Assembly (NCBI GenBank): GCA_002448305.1
Contig: DJWY01000016.1
Location: forward strand, 18,398-82,397
Origin: Selenomonadales bacterium UBA7018
Lineage (GTDB): Bacteria; Bacillota; Negativicutes; Selenomonadales; Selenomonadaceae
Reading direction: 5' to 3'
Length of the DNA stretch: 64,000 nt
Part shown: positions 7,955 to 15,217 of the stretch, one piece after another
Numbering within the stretch: position 1 is the stretch's first letter
How the letters are laid out: each line of letters begins with the position of its first letter
The notes under the pieces: model-generated
What the model saw: only the letters and a program-made list of their open reading frames with translations
Databases searched by the model: none
Told to the model about the DNA's origin: nothing
Program-made: the position numbers and the translations under genes

Positions 7955-8935
7955 TTATAAAAGATGTGCGCGAAGTTCTGCGCCGTCCTGCGCGGACAAA
8001 TACGCCGGCGCAATGTCAAATACAGTTTTGCAACCGTTATTGCCTTCCTTGTTGAGACGGAACGCGGCGCGGGCATAAGCAACTAAAACGCTCGTTGTAA
8101 ATTCGGGATTTGAATCGAGTTTGAGATTGAATTCAATGATATGATTATTTTCCTTGTCCATGCCGGTTTTGCCGGAACGAATAACGAAACCGCCGTGCGC
8201 AAGTCCCGCATGCTTAGTCAAAAGTTCTTCTTCGCTAATGAAATTTACGACCGTATCATAATCGGCGAAATAATTCGGCATAGTTTTAATTGCGTTTTCG
8301 ACTTCAGCGGCGTCTGCGCCTTCTTCCAAAACTACATAGCATTCGCGCAAATGTTTTTGACGTGTCGTAAGTTCGGGATTTTGCCCGCTGCGAACGGCTT
8401 CAAGTGCAGAATCAATCGGAACGGTGTACTGCTTAGCATTTTTGACGCCCTTGACGCGGCGAATTGCGTCGGAATGTCCCTGACTGACGCCTTTGCCCCA
8501 GAAAGTATAATCTTTGCCGTCCGGGAGAATCGCATTGGCATAGGCGCGGGCAAGGCTGAAAAGTCCGGGATCCCAGCCGACCGAAATAACTGCAACGTGC
8601 CCAGATTCTTTCGCGGCTTTGTCGACGTTGGCGAAGTGTTCGGGGATTTTAGCATGAGTATCAAAGCTATCAATGACATTGAACATTTTAGCAAATTCAG
8701 GAGTCTGCGTGGGCAAATCGGTCGCGCTACCGCCGCAAAGAATCATAACATCAATTTTGCCAACCCAGTCTTTAGCGTCCGCGACATTGAGCACGGGCAC
8801 ATTCGGAGTTTGAATTTTGACTTTGGAGGGGTCGCGACGAGTGAAGACCGCTACGAGTTCCATATCAGGATTTTCTTTGACCGCGAACTCAACGCCGCGT
8901 CCGAGATTGCCATATCCTACGATTCCTATTTTCAT
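7955..8935 (-). CDS. ddh: meso-Diaminopimelate D-dehydrogenase
   Basis: The 326-residue protein matches Ddh in length and motifs. It has an N-terminal nucleotide site, IGIVGYGNLGRGVE (residues 3-16), then CGGSATDLPTQTPEF, DSFDTHAKIPEHF and SVGWDPGLFSL. The C-terminal half contains HAGLAHGGFVIRSGKTG. The enzyme makes meso-diaminopimelate from tetrahydrodipicolinate in one NADPH-dependent step. It therefore feeds lysine and peptidoglycan synthesis. I start it at the ATG at 8935, which has AGGAGG nine bases upstream; the frame extends further up but through the promoter. No other lysine gene is adjacent. Confidence 0.93.
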   Translation of the reverse strand: MKIGIVGYGNLGRGVEFAVKENPDMELVAVFTRRDPSKVKIQTPNVPVLNVADAKDWVGKIDVMILCGGSATDLPTQTPEFAKMFNVIDSFDTHAKIPEHFANVDKAAKESGHVAVISVGWDPGLFSLARAYANAILPDGKDYTFWGKGVSQGHSDAIRRVKGVKNAKQYTVPIDSALEAVRSGQNPELTTRQKHLRECYVVLEEGADAAEVENAIKTMPNYFADYDTVVNFISEEELLTKHAGLAHGGFVIRSGKTGMDKENNHIIEFNLKLDSNPEFTTSVLVAYARAAFRLNKEGNNGCKTVFDIAPAYLSAQDGAELRAHLL

Positions 8936-8975
8936 GATTTTTGCCTCCTGTGAATTACTTTCAATTACGTTGCGT

Positions 8976-9003
8976 ATTATAACATAAAGGTTAAGGCATG
9001 CAA
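8976..9003 (-). promoter_or_regulatory. Sigma-A promoter for ddh
   Basis: Read on the minus strand, TTGCAT (9003-8998), a 16-base spacer and TATAAT (8981-8976) lie about 40 bases before the ddh start codon. Confidence 0.65.
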
Positions 9004-9027
9004 TACTTTCTGTTAATGAATACAATA

Positions 9028-10506
9028 TTATTGCGGGAAGAATATTTTCAGCGTCGCTTCGTCCGATTTTTTCCCCATATACGAGCCGATTAAAAATAAT
9101 ATCAGCGAACACGTTATCCCTATCGTGATTTGGTGCAAGTTCAGAATTTTAAAGCCTGCCGCTTGCGTCGCGCAATAAATTATCGTGCCGCCCGTCATCG
9201 ACAACATCGCACCCAATTTATTCGCCCGCTTCCAAAATAATCCCAATAACAATGTCCAGAAAAATGCCGTCTCCAAGCCCCCGAACGCAAACATATTTAT
9301 CAGCCATATTAAACTAGGCGGCGTCAACGCTATCACGAATACCGCCCCGCCTATTATCGCCGTCGTCGCCATTGATAATATTTTTACCCGCGCAGGCGTC
9401 ACCGCATGTTTATTTTTCTCCGCCCAATGTAAATAAACATCCTTGATTATCGCGCTAGACGCCACTATCAATAATCCCGAAATTGTCGAGATTGACGCCG
9501 CTAATGGTCCGATTATCGCTAAGCCAACCAGCTCCGCCGGCATTGCTTTAACTATCGTCGTCGGAATTATGTTATCTACTCCGCCATAATCCGCCGCGAC
9601 GCCCGGCAATACCCCATGCGCTAAAATTCCTGTAAAATTTATCCCGATATTCATAAATCCTACTACAACCGTGCCTATTAACATCGCTTGATGTAGTCCT
9701 TGCGTATTTTTATAGCTTATCCCGCGTACGACCGATTGCGGCAACGCGATTGTGCATATCCCCACTAGCAACCATTGCGTAAAATAAATCGTCCACGGCA
9801 TATTTCCAAAACTAAACGGCTCAAATAGCTCCGGATTGTTCGTTTCTAGCGTCAGCATTATGTTTTCATAGCCGCCGCCCGCCGCCAAGACGTATTTCAA
9901 CAGCAAAACTATTCCTATCATCATAATTATCGCGCAACATGTATCCGTTAGCGCGACCGCCCTAAATCCGCCTATCGACGTGTAAATTACTACGACTAAG
10001 CCAAATAAAATTAAGCCCGCTTCATAGCTGTAGCCTGTCACCGCCGCAAATAATTTCGCCCCGCCGACAAATTGCGCCGTCATCGTCCCGCAGAAAAATA
10101 AAACTATCACAAATGCCGCTACCGCCGCTAAAAAATCCGACTGAAAACGCGCTCGGATTATGTCAACGACCGTTACCGCATTTAATTTCCGCGCTAATAA
10201 CGCTACGCGCTTGCCGAATATCCCTAGCACTAAAAATATCGCCGTTACCTGCACCACCGCCATATATATCCAGCCAAAACCCACTTGATACGCCATTCCT
10301 GGTCCGCCAACGAAACTTGATACCGAACTGTACGTCGCTACCGTCGTCATCGCCAATACAAACCCGCCTAATTGCCGATTTCCTATAAAATAGTTGCTCA
10401 CAAAGTTTTTTTCCGCTTGCTTGTGCCGGACAAATATGCTTATCCCAAACATTATCGCCATAAAAAAAATCAACGGCATTAACGCCGATAAATTCCCCTC
10501 AGCCAT
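9028..10506 (-). CDS. panF: Sodium/pantothenate symporter (SSS family)
   Basis: The 492-residue protein has about 13 hydrophobic segments typical of the sodium:solute symporter family. Pantothenate-type motifs include NYFIGNRQLGGFVLAMTTVA, YSSVSSFVGGPGMAYQVGFG and GPLAASISTISGLLIVASSA. PanF imports pantothenate, the coenzyme A precursor, with sodium at the inner membrane. The start codon overlaps the end of the small upstream gene by eight bases. PanF is very often preceded by a small YhdT-type protein, as here, which supports the specific assignment over other SSS members. Confidence 0.85.
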   Translation of the reverse strand: MAEGNLSALMPLIFFMAIMFGISIFVRHKQAEKNFVSNYFIGNRQLGGFVLAMTTVATYSSVSSFVGGPGMAYQVGFGWIYMAVVQVTAIFLVLGIFGKRVALLARKLNAVTVVDIIRARFQSDFLAAVAAFVIVLFFCGTMTAQFVGGAKLFAAVTGYSYEAGLILFGLVVVIYTSIGGFRAVALTDTCCAIIMMIGIVLLLKYVLAAGGGYENIMLTLETNNPELFEPFSFGNMPWTIYFTQWLLVGICTIALPQSVVRGISYKNTQGLHQAMLIGTVVVGFMNIGINFTGILAHGVLPGVAADYGGVDNIIPTTIVKAMPAELVGLAIIGPLAASISTISGLLIVASSAIIKDVYLHWAEKNKHAVTPARVKILSMATTAIIGGAVFVIALTPPSLIWLINMFAFGGLETAFFWTLLLGLFWKRANKLGAMLSMTGGTIIYCATQAAGFKILNLHQITIGITCSLILFLIGSYMGKKSDEATLKIFFPQ

Positions 10507-10774
10507 CGTTATCGCCCCCTAAATCAACGTCCTTGAACAAAATTTTGCTCAAAATCGCGCTGATTATTATCGCGACAATCCATACGCCGATTGAACCGAG
10601 CACCGCCCATAACGGCAGGTGAAATATCTTAATTTCACTGCTCGCCGTGCCGAAACCCGCCATTAACCAAAAAATTATCAGCCCAGCTAACGCAATGCCC
10701 GTGTATATCGCCTCGCGCTTCACTAAGCTGAACTTTTGCGCCTCATTCATCGACGCAACACCTTTTTTTTTCAT
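10499..10774 (-). CDS. yhdT: YhdT-family small membrane protein (DUF997)
   Basis: The 91-residue protein has two membrane segments, IYTGIALAGLIIFWLMAGFG and LWAVLGSIGVWIVAIIISAIL, and ends in a short acidic tail. Its size, topology and position immediately before panF with an eight-base overlap match the YhdT/DUF997 family. It is probably an accessory of the symporter, although no function is proven. The ATG at 10774 has GGAGG eight bases upstream, so I prefer it to an in-frame codon five residues earlier. Confidence 0.8.
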   Translation of the reverse strand: MKKKGVASMNEAQKFSLVKREAIYTGIALAGLIIFWLMAGFGTASSEIKIFHLPLWAVLGSIGVWIVAIIISAILSKILFKDVDLGGDNDG

Positions 10775-10828
10775 TGCTGAAACCTCCAAGTCTCGTCTGC
10801 TACCAGTACGAGCTTTTTTTCAGCGCAG

Positions 10829-10857
10829 ATTTTATATCACTCTCTCCAACCTGTCAA
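10829..10857 (-). promoter_or_regulatory. Sigma-A promoter for yhdT-panF
   Basis: On the minus strand TTGACA (10857-10852), a 17-base spacer and TAAAAT (10834-10829) lie about 55 bases before yhdT. Confidence 0.7.
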
Positions 10858-10919
10858 TTTACAAAATCCAATATATTGAAAAACGTAATTTGAACTTCCA
10901 AATCAGCCCCGATTTTTAA

Positions 10920-12431
10920 CTAATCGTCAGTGTAAAAAATATCGTCTTCAACCTTGTTTTCTAAGCGAACTATGATAAATGACGACGTTATATTTCCAAT
11001 TACACTTTGCGCAGTCCCAAACATGTCCAAAATTGGCTCAATTCCTATAAAATGCATAACTGCTGTCGCCGGAATTCCAAAACTGCTCAACATCGGCGGC
11101 ATTATTATTAATCCTATTCCTGTTATCGCCATAAAAAATTCAATCAGGAAAAATGATAGAAAAAATTCGGCATTCATATCGATTTCAAACGTTTTCGCCA
11201 ATATCATTGATATAACTGCGACATAATAGCCTGTTCCGTCCATGTTGAATTGTATTCCGACCGGAATTGTGAATTTTGTTAGTTTTTCGTCCATGCCGAG
11301 CTTTTCTGTGCAAAAATTTAGCGTCGCGGGTAAACATGCATTTGAACTACTAAGCGAAAATGGGATTATACTAAACTTAATTGCCTTTTTTACGAATATT
11401 ATCGGCAAAATTTTATTTATAAGCGCAATAAGTAATGCTGAAATTAAAAAACAAATCAGAAGTCCAAGTGCTGAGGTTAAAATCAATCCAAAATATGAAA
11501 TAAGTCCATTTATCCCTACATTTATCATTAATTTAGTCATTGAAATGCTTATAAGTAACGGAATAACCAAATTTAATACGTCGATAACGTCAATGGTAAA
11601 GCGACTTAGGAATTTTACGCCGTCTTTCGCCCAAGCAGCATATTCTCCTGCTCGATTTAACATTACTCCGAAAAAACATGCCAAAAATATCAGTTGCAGG
11701 ATATTATTTCGGTTAAATGGCGTGACTAAATCGCTCGGAATTATATTTACGATTAAATTTCTAATCGAAACGCTTGTATTTTCATCTAATGACGAATTAT
11801 CTTTGAGAATTGGCAAAAATTCGGGAATTCCACCGAATATATATCCTATAAAAAGCCCTAAAGCAACGTAAAACGCCAATTTTAATAGCGAAAAGATAAT
11901 TAATCGCAAACCTATTCGCCCGATATATGTTGCGTCAGAGATATTTATAATCCCATCAATAATCGAGAAAAAAATCATCGGCGCGATTACCATTGTCAGC
12001 GCATTTATAAAAATTATCTGCAACGAATCAATTATATTCTCTATAATCCAGTCATTTACCTCAAAACTAACGAACGTTTTTAAAAAAAATCCGATAAGAA
12101 TTCCTAAAATTAATCCTGTAACCGTATTTTTTATGTATTTATTATATGCCTCACGAATTTTTATCGAAATAATATTTTTACCTTTTGCTCTGGAATATTT
12201 GAGCTTATCAAGATTATTTTTCAAAATTTGAATGTTAAAATAGTCATCATCATCTATATTATCAGCTGAAAGATTTTTAAGCGGATTAAACGGCTCATCT
12301 TTTGAAGATACTTCGATATTTATATTGCCAAAACGCTTTTTAATTTCTATATTAGCATAAAAATTGTCAGGGTCAGCAGAAAAACTTTCAAAGCGTAAAA
12401 AAATTTCATCCACAAGAAGTTTAGCAAACAT
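10920..12431 (-). CDS. SLC1/DAACS-type dicarboxylate or amino-acid:cation symporter with an ATPase-like N-terminal domain
   Basis: Residues from about 100 to 495 form a transporter of the dicarboxylate/amino acid:cation symporter family. Supporting segments are TVTGLILGILIGFFLKT, APMIFFSIIDGI, SSSNACLPATLNF (HP1 loop-like serine-rich turn), NMDGTGYYVAV and IEPILDMFGTAQSVIGN. Residues 1-100 are not membrane and resemble the C-terminal half of an RsbW-like anti-sigma ATPase fold (LLVDEIFLRFESF, SSKDEPFNPLKN, LKYSRAKGKNIISIKI). The frame stays open upstream to 12560 but without ATG, GTG or TTG. A well-placed AAGAGG (12538-12543) and ATG (12529) lie in a different frame, joined only through a run of seven A (12498-12504). 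The real start may therefore involve a frameshift. Substrate is unknown. Confidence 0.8.
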   Translation of the reverse strand: MFAKLLVDEIFLRFESFSADPDNFYANIEIKKRFGNINIEVSSKDEPFNPLKNLSADNIDDDDYFNIQILKNNLDKLKYSRAKGKNIISIKIREAYNKYIKNTVTGLILGILIGFFLKTFVSFEVNDWIIENIIDSLQIIFINALTMVIAPMIFFSIIDGIINISDATYIGRIGLRLIIFSLLKLAFYVALGLFIGYIFGGIPEFLPILKDNSSLDENTSVSIRNLIVNIIPSDLVTPFNRNNILQLIFLACFFGVMLNRAGEYAAWAKDGVKFLSRFTIDVIDVLNLVIPLLISISMTKLMINVGINGLISYFGLILTSALGLLICFLISALLIALINKILPIIFVKKAIKFSIIPFSLSSSNACLPATLNFCTEKLGMDEKLTKFTIPVGIQFNMDGTGYYVAVISMILAKTFEIDMNAEFFLSFFLIEFFMAITGIGLIIMPPMLSSFGIPATAVMHFIGIEPILDMFGTAQSVIGNITSSFIIVRLENKVEDDIFYTDD

Positions 12432-12580
12432 TATTTCTTGCTGATTTAAATTTAACGAGTCGAGACTTTCTTTAAACTGTTTTATTGCCTCTGAATATTT
12501 TTTTCTGAAATTATAAAGGCATTTTGCATAATTTTTTCCTCTTAATTCAAAGATAATGATTTAAAGCTGATTCTAGCAAA

Positions 12581-12617
12581 AAAAATTAGCCCCGACAAGT
12601 CGTCAGGGCTTTTTTTT
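12581..12617. terminator. Bidirectional terminator
   Basis: GCCC-C-GAC and GTC-A-GGGC form a stem at 12589-12609, flanked by A residues on the left and eight T residues on the right, so it could act in either direction. On the minus strand it follows the gene remnant ending at 12616. Confidence 0.6.
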
Positions 12618-12716
12618 AGCTTAAATCAAGATATGTAGTCGTAGTTTCGCGCTTTACCGCTCGTTTTATTTTCAAAAAGTCTGATTCAGCGCGGTCGCCT
12701 ATGATTATATTTTCCG
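12616..12716 (-). pseudogene. Possible C-terminal remnant of a lost gene
   Basis: On the minus strand an open stretch reads ENIIIGDRAESDFLKIKRAV, then KRETTTTYLDLS, then TAA. The amino-acid pattern looks protein-like and it is followed directly by a terminator, but there is no start codon or ribosome site. I do not recognise the family. An inverted repeat, TGATTATA/TATAATCA, overlaps its upstream end (12702-12726). The evidence is weak. Confidence 0.25.
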
Positions 12717-12752
12717 TCTATAATCATTAAAACTATCGGAACGATTTTTTCG

Positions 12753-12810
12753 TTGACCAAACAAAATTTTTCTGATAAATTTGTAACGAAATCGGATTTT
12801 GAACGTATAA
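12753..12810 (+). promoter_or_regulatory. Cassette A promoter block
   Basis: TTGACC (12753-12758), 17 bases, TAAATT (12776-12781), then the conserved 28-base element at 12783-12810 (GTAACGAA…AACGTATAA). The same block precedes six further small genes. The expected transcription start falls inside the 28-base element, so that element is likely an operator or early-transcribed signal, unless its TATAA serves as a second -10 box. Confidence 0.7.
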
Positions 12811-12840
12811 ATAATAGAAAACGATTTGAAGGTTGATAAT

Positions 12841-13011
12841 ATGGCAACTAGAGAGGAAAACCTTAAGAAAATCAATGACGAACTGGAAAAGCTCACCGAC
12901 GAGGAACTTGACAAAATCGCTGGCGGGAACCGTCCATACATTTACGAGCCTGAACCGGAAAAAGATTTAAAACAGGTCATTGATTCAATAAAAGTATTTC
13001 AAAAGAATTAA
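12841..13011 (+). CDS. Double-glycine leader peptide precursor, cassette A
   Basis: The 56-residue product begins MATREENLKKINDELEKL and continues TDEELDKIAGG, a leader of 29 residues ending in the Gly-Gly cleavage site. A 27-residue core follows (NRPYIYEPEPEKDLKQVIDS, then IKVFQKN). The leader is nearly the same as in cassettes E, F and G. The ELxxIAGG end is typical of leaders cut and exported by C39-peptidase ABC transporters. The core has no cysteine. The ATG at 12841 aligns with the starts of the paralogs; an upstream TTG is less likely. Confidence 0.8.
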   Translation: MATREENLKKINDELEKLTDEELDKIAGGNRPYIYEPEPEKDLKQVIDSIKVFQKN

Positions 13012-13035
13012 AAACGATTAAAGCAAGCAAAACAG

Positions 13036-13063
13036 CCCTTCGGAGTCGTGTCGGAGGGTTTTT
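13036..13063 (+). terminator. Cassette A terminator
   Basis: CCCTTCGG pairs with TCGGAGGG, followed by TTTTT. The same hairpin, with a variable loop, closes every cassette. Confidence 0.75.
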
Positions 13064-13066
13064 CGT

Positions 13067-13124
13067 TTGACGTAATAAAATTTTCTGCTAAACTATGTAA
13101 CGAACTCGAATTTTGAACGTATAA
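13067..13124 (+). promoter_or_regulatory. Cassette B promoter block
   Basis: TTGACG (13067-13072), 16 bases, TAAACT (13089-13094), then the conserved 28-base element at 13097-13124. It starts only a few bases after the cassette A terminator. Confidence 0.7.
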
Positions 13125-13158
13125 TGGACAGAAAGAAAAATTTAAGGAGGAAATGATA

Positions 13159-13590
13159 ATGAAGAAAGCATTTTCGATATTAATGGCGTTAGTAATAGCA
13201 ATATTTATAAGCGGGAAAGCGTCAGCGGCAAATTGGGAGGTAATAGACAGCGAAGAAACGGAAGATGGAGTGAAAATCGTAACGTCAATCGATAAAGATT
13301 CGATAAAACGCGGCACTGACTCGAAACAGTTGCCCAAGTTCAACAGGACAGACGGCTTTAGCGCAATAATGAAAATCGAAATTCTATCAACCAAATTTAA
13401 AATTGATGATTCAGTATTTCTGGTCAGCTTTTATGAGGAAAAAGGCGAGAGAATGTATTGCCTGCTAGACTATTACAGCAATGGACCAGATTATAAGGTT
13501 AAAGAAAGCGAAGTTACGCCAATAAATGTAGACATAGGCGGTAGTGTATGGTCAAAAGTTTGGAATTTTATCGAAAACAATTTGAAATGA
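13159..13590 (+). CDS. Secreted protein with signal peptide, cassette B
   Basis: The 143-residue protein starts MKKAFSILMALVIAIFISG and continues KASA-AN, a standard Sec signal peptide with predicted cleavage after ASA. The mature part begins NWEVIDSEETEDGVKIVTSI and contains DKDSIKR and YCLLDYYS. That pattern is loosely like the small surface-adhesin-E type proteins, but this is only a resemblance. I choose the ATG at 13159 because AAGGAGG lies eight bases upstream; the ATG at 13153 is too close. It has the same promoter block and terminator as the peptide cassettes, so it is probably co-regulated, but it has no double-glycine leader. Confidence 0.75.
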   Translation: MKKAFSILMALVIAIFISGKASAANWEVIDSEETEDGVKIVTSIDKDSIKRGTDSKQLPKFNRTDGFSAIMKIEILSTKFKIDDSVFLVSFYEEKGERMYCLLDYYSNGPDYKVKESEVTPINVDIGGSVWSKVWNFIENNLK

Positions 13591-13609
13591 CAATTCGTAA
13601 GCAAAAAAG

Positions 13610-13638
13610 TCCTTCGGCGGACGCGTCGAGGGGTTTTT
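13610..13638 (+). terminator. Cassette B terminator
   Basis: CCTTCGGCG and the GCGTCGAGGG arm form the cassette-type hairpin, followed by TTTTT. Confidence 0.7.
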
Positions 13639-13640
13639 GT

Positions 13641-13698
13641 TTGACGCAGGAAATTTTTTTGCTAAAATATGTAACGAAATTGGATTTGGAACGTATAA
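13641..13698 (+). promoter_or_regulatory. Cassette C promoter block
   Basis: TTGACG (13641-13646), 16 bases, TAAAAT (13663-13668), then the 28-base element at 13671-13698. Confidence 0.7.
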
Positions 13699-13738
13699 GA
13701 GGCAGAAAATAAAATTTACCTAAAGGAGATTAATAAAA

Positions 13739-13951
13739 ATGAAAGGCTTTAAAGAATTTAATGAAAGATTTATGAGCGACGCGGAATTTGCAAAGAAATT
13801 CAAAGGCGCGCAGACAGATGAACAGATAATCGCGCTGGCGAAGTCTGAAGGCTACAATTTAGAGCAACTCAGCGACGCGGAACTCGACAACGTGGCGGGC
13901 GGCAGTGCACTTGGTGAAAAGATTAAACAGGCTTGGGACTGGACCAATTAA
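13739..13951 (+). CDS. Nif11-like leader peptide precursor, cassette C
   Basis: The 70-residue product has a full Nif11-type leader: MKGFKEFNERFMSDAEFAKK, then FKGAQTDEQIIALAKSEGYN and LEQLSDAELDNVAGG. It ends in Gly-Gly at residue 55. The remaining 15-residue core reads SALGEKIKQAWDWTN. Nif11-type leaders are found on precursors of ribosomally made, post-translationally modified peptides. The core contains no cysteine and one Ser and one Thr, so lanthionine chemistry is unlikely. The ribosome site AAAGGAG is at normal spacing. This is the only cassette with the long leader; the others have short versions sharing the ELxxVAGG end. Confidence 0.85.
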   Translation: MKGFKEFNERFMSDAEFAKKFKGAQTDEQIIALAKSEGYNLEQLSDAELDNVAGGSALGEKIKQAWDWTN

Positions 13952-13971
13952 TAAGTTGCATAAAAAAAAAG

Positions 13972-13999
13972 CCCTTCGGCGGCGCGTCGGAGGGTTTTT
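13972..13999 (+). terminator. Cassette C terminator
   Basis: CCCTTCGGCG and the CGTCGGAGGG arm form a hairpin, followed by TTTTT. Confidence 0.75.
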
Positions 14000-14001
14000 G
14001 T

Positions 14002-14059
14002 TTGACGCAGGAAATTTTTTAGCTAAAATGTGTAACGAAATGGAATTTGGAACGTATAA
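14002..14059 (+). promoter_or_regulatory. Cassette D promoter block
   Basis: TTGACG (14002-14007), 16 bases, TAAAAT (14024-14029), then the 28-base element at 14032-14059. Confidence 0.7.
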
Positions 14060-14089
14060 GGAGTAGAAAACAAATTGGAGGTTGATAAT

Positions 14090-14434
14090 ATGGCTGTGGA
14101 AAACAAATTCGCGGACGAAATGCTCACCGATGACGAACTTGACCATGTCGCGGGCGGCAATCGCGATGAATTGGCACTCGACGTTAAACTCTTCAACGCA
14201 ATGAACGGTAGAACGGAGTCATTTGATATCTACAAAATCAATAGCGTCAAAGGAATAGCGGAAAGAGTTAGTTGGCTCTACGGCAAGCTCGGAATTAGAG
14301 CACAGTACAACGATTCCGGAGCAAACAGATATTTCAACAAGAACAATCAACAGATTTCGCGCAACGATGCAGTTGTTGAAGCCCTTAACAAGGCTGGCTA
14401 CCATGACATGGATCCAAAACAGTTCCAAATCTAA
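14090..14434 (+). CDS. Double-glycine leader protein with long core, cassette D
   Basis: The 114-residue product begins MAVENKFADEMLTDDELDHV and then AGG, a shortened leader of 23 residues. The 91-residue core is much longer than in the other cassettes and reads as a folded-looking mixed sequence (DELALDVKLFNAMNGRTESF, GIAERVSWLYGKLGI, AVVEALNKAGYHDMDPKQFQ). No cysteine is present. The ATG at 14090 follows TTGGAGG. Same promoter and terminator as its neighbours. A long core with a secretion leader suggests an exported small protein such as a class II-type bacteriocin, but I do not recognise it. Confidence 0.78.
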   Translation: MAVENKFADEMLTDDELDHVAGGNRDELALDVKLFNAMNGRTESFDIYKINSVKGIAERVSWLYGKLGIRAQYNDSGANRYFNKNNQQISRNDAVVEALNKAGYHDMDPKQFQI

Positions 14435-14502
14435 AACATTTAGGCTCAAAAACGCGGCTCGTCGATAATTCGGCGTCACGGTCGCAATCTGAACAAAAAA
14501 AG

Positions 14503-14530
14503 CCCTTCGATGGAGCGTCGGAGGGTTTTT
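14503..14530 (+). terminator. Cassette D terminator
   Basis: CCCTTCGA pairs with TCGGAGGG around a short loop, followed by TTTTT. Confidence 0.75.
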
Positions 14531-14533
14531 CGT

Positions 14534-14592
14534 TTGACTGCGGAAAATTTTTTTGCTAAACTCTGTAACGAACTGGAATTTTAAACGTATAA
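14534..14592 (+). promoter_or_regulatory. Cassette E promoter block
   Basis: TTGACT (14534-14539), 17 bases, TAAACT (14557-14562), then the 28-base element at 14565-14592. Confidence 0.72.
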
Positions 14593-14622
14593 GGGATAGA
14601 AAAAAGAAAGGAGCCTGATAAA

Positions 14623-14814
14623 ATGGCAACACGCGAAGAAAACATCAAGAAAATCAATGAGGAACTCGAAAAATTGAGCGACGAGGAACTCGAAAAGGTC
14701 GCGGGCGGTGCCCATTTGATTGGTAAAATTAACTACAAAGAAGCTTCAGCTCAACAAAACCAAAACAACAACCAAAACAACAGTACGAAAAATATCTTTT
14801 TTAAATTACCTTGA
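14623..14814 (+). CDS. Double-glycine leader peptide precursor, cassette E
   Basis: The 63-residue product has the leader MATREENIKKINEELEKLSD / EELEKVAGG and a 34-residue core, AHLIGKINYKEASAQQNQNN / NQNNSTKNIFFKLP. The core is rich in Asn and Gln and has no cysteine. AAAGGAGCC is the ribosome site. Cassette F is a near copy. Confidence 0.8.
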   Translation: MATREENIKKINEELEKLSDEELEKVAGGAHLIGKINYKEASAQQNQNNNQNNSTKNIFFKLP

Positions 14815-14850
14815 TTGGTTTTAAAATTTTCGCATCACAAGCCAAAAAAG

Positions 14851-14878
14851 CCCTTCGGCGGCTCGTCGGAGGTTTTTT
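14851..14878 (+). terminator. Cassette E terminator
   Basis: The hairpin is of the same type (CCCTTCGGCGG / CGTCGGAGG), followed by TTTTTT. One G is lost from the right arm compared with cassettes A-D. Confidence 0.7.
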
Positions 14879-14881
14879 CCT

Positions 14882-14940
14882 TTGACTGCGGAAAATTTTT
14901 TTGCTAAACTCTGTAACGAAATGGAATTTTAAACGTATAA
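14882..14940 (+). promoter_or_regulatory. Cassette F promoter block
   Basis: TTGACT (14882-14887), 17 bases, TAAACT (14905-14910), then the 28-base element at 14913-14940. It differs from block E at only a couple of positions. Confidence 0.72.
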
Positions 14941-14970
14941 GGGATAGAAAAAAGAAAGGAGCCTGATAAT

Positions 14971-15150
14971 ATGGCAACTAGAGAGGAAAATCTTAAAAAA
15001 ATCAATGAAGAACTCGAAAAAATGAGCGATGAGGAACTTGAAAAGGTCGCGGGCGGTGCCCATTGGGTTGGTAAAATTTACGACGAAAAAGCTTCAGCTC
15101 AACAAAACCAAAACAACAGTACGAAAAATATCTTTTTTAAATTACCTTGA
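14971..15150 (+). CDS. Double-glycine leader peptide precursor, cassette F
   Basis: The 59-residue product is a recent duplicate of cassette E. The leader MATREENLKKINEELEKMSD / EELEKVAGG is followed by the core AHWVGKIYDEKASAQQNQNN / STKNIFFKLP. Compared with E it lacks four residues of the Asn/Gln run and differs at residues just after the Gly-Gly. The 3' sequence through the terminator and the next promoter is almost identical to that after E. No cysteine. Confidence 0.8.
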   Translation: MATREENLKKINEELEKMSDEELEKVAGGAHWVGKIYDEKASAQQNQNNSTKNIFFKLP

Positions 15151-15186
15151 TTGGTTTTAAAATTTTCGCATCACAAGCCAAAAAAG

Positions 15187-15216
15187 CCCTTCGGCGGCTC
15201 GTCGGAGGTTTTTTCC
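15187..15216 (+). terminator. Cassette F terminator
   Basis: The hairpin is identical to that of cassette E (CCCTTCGGCGG / CGTCGGAGG), followed by T residues. Confidence 0.7.
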
Positions 15217-15217
15217 T

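Noticed and set aside
8141..8953. A 270-codon plus-strand frame
   Set aside because: Antisense to ddh; shadow frame.
7955..9112. Longer ddh with 59 extra N-terminal residues
   Set aside because: The extension runs through a TATAAT promoter and lacks a ribosome site; the ATG at 8935 gives the family length.
11242..11871. A 209-codon plus-strand frame in the symporter region
   Set aside because: Antisense to conserved membrane helices of the SLC1 protein; shadow frame.
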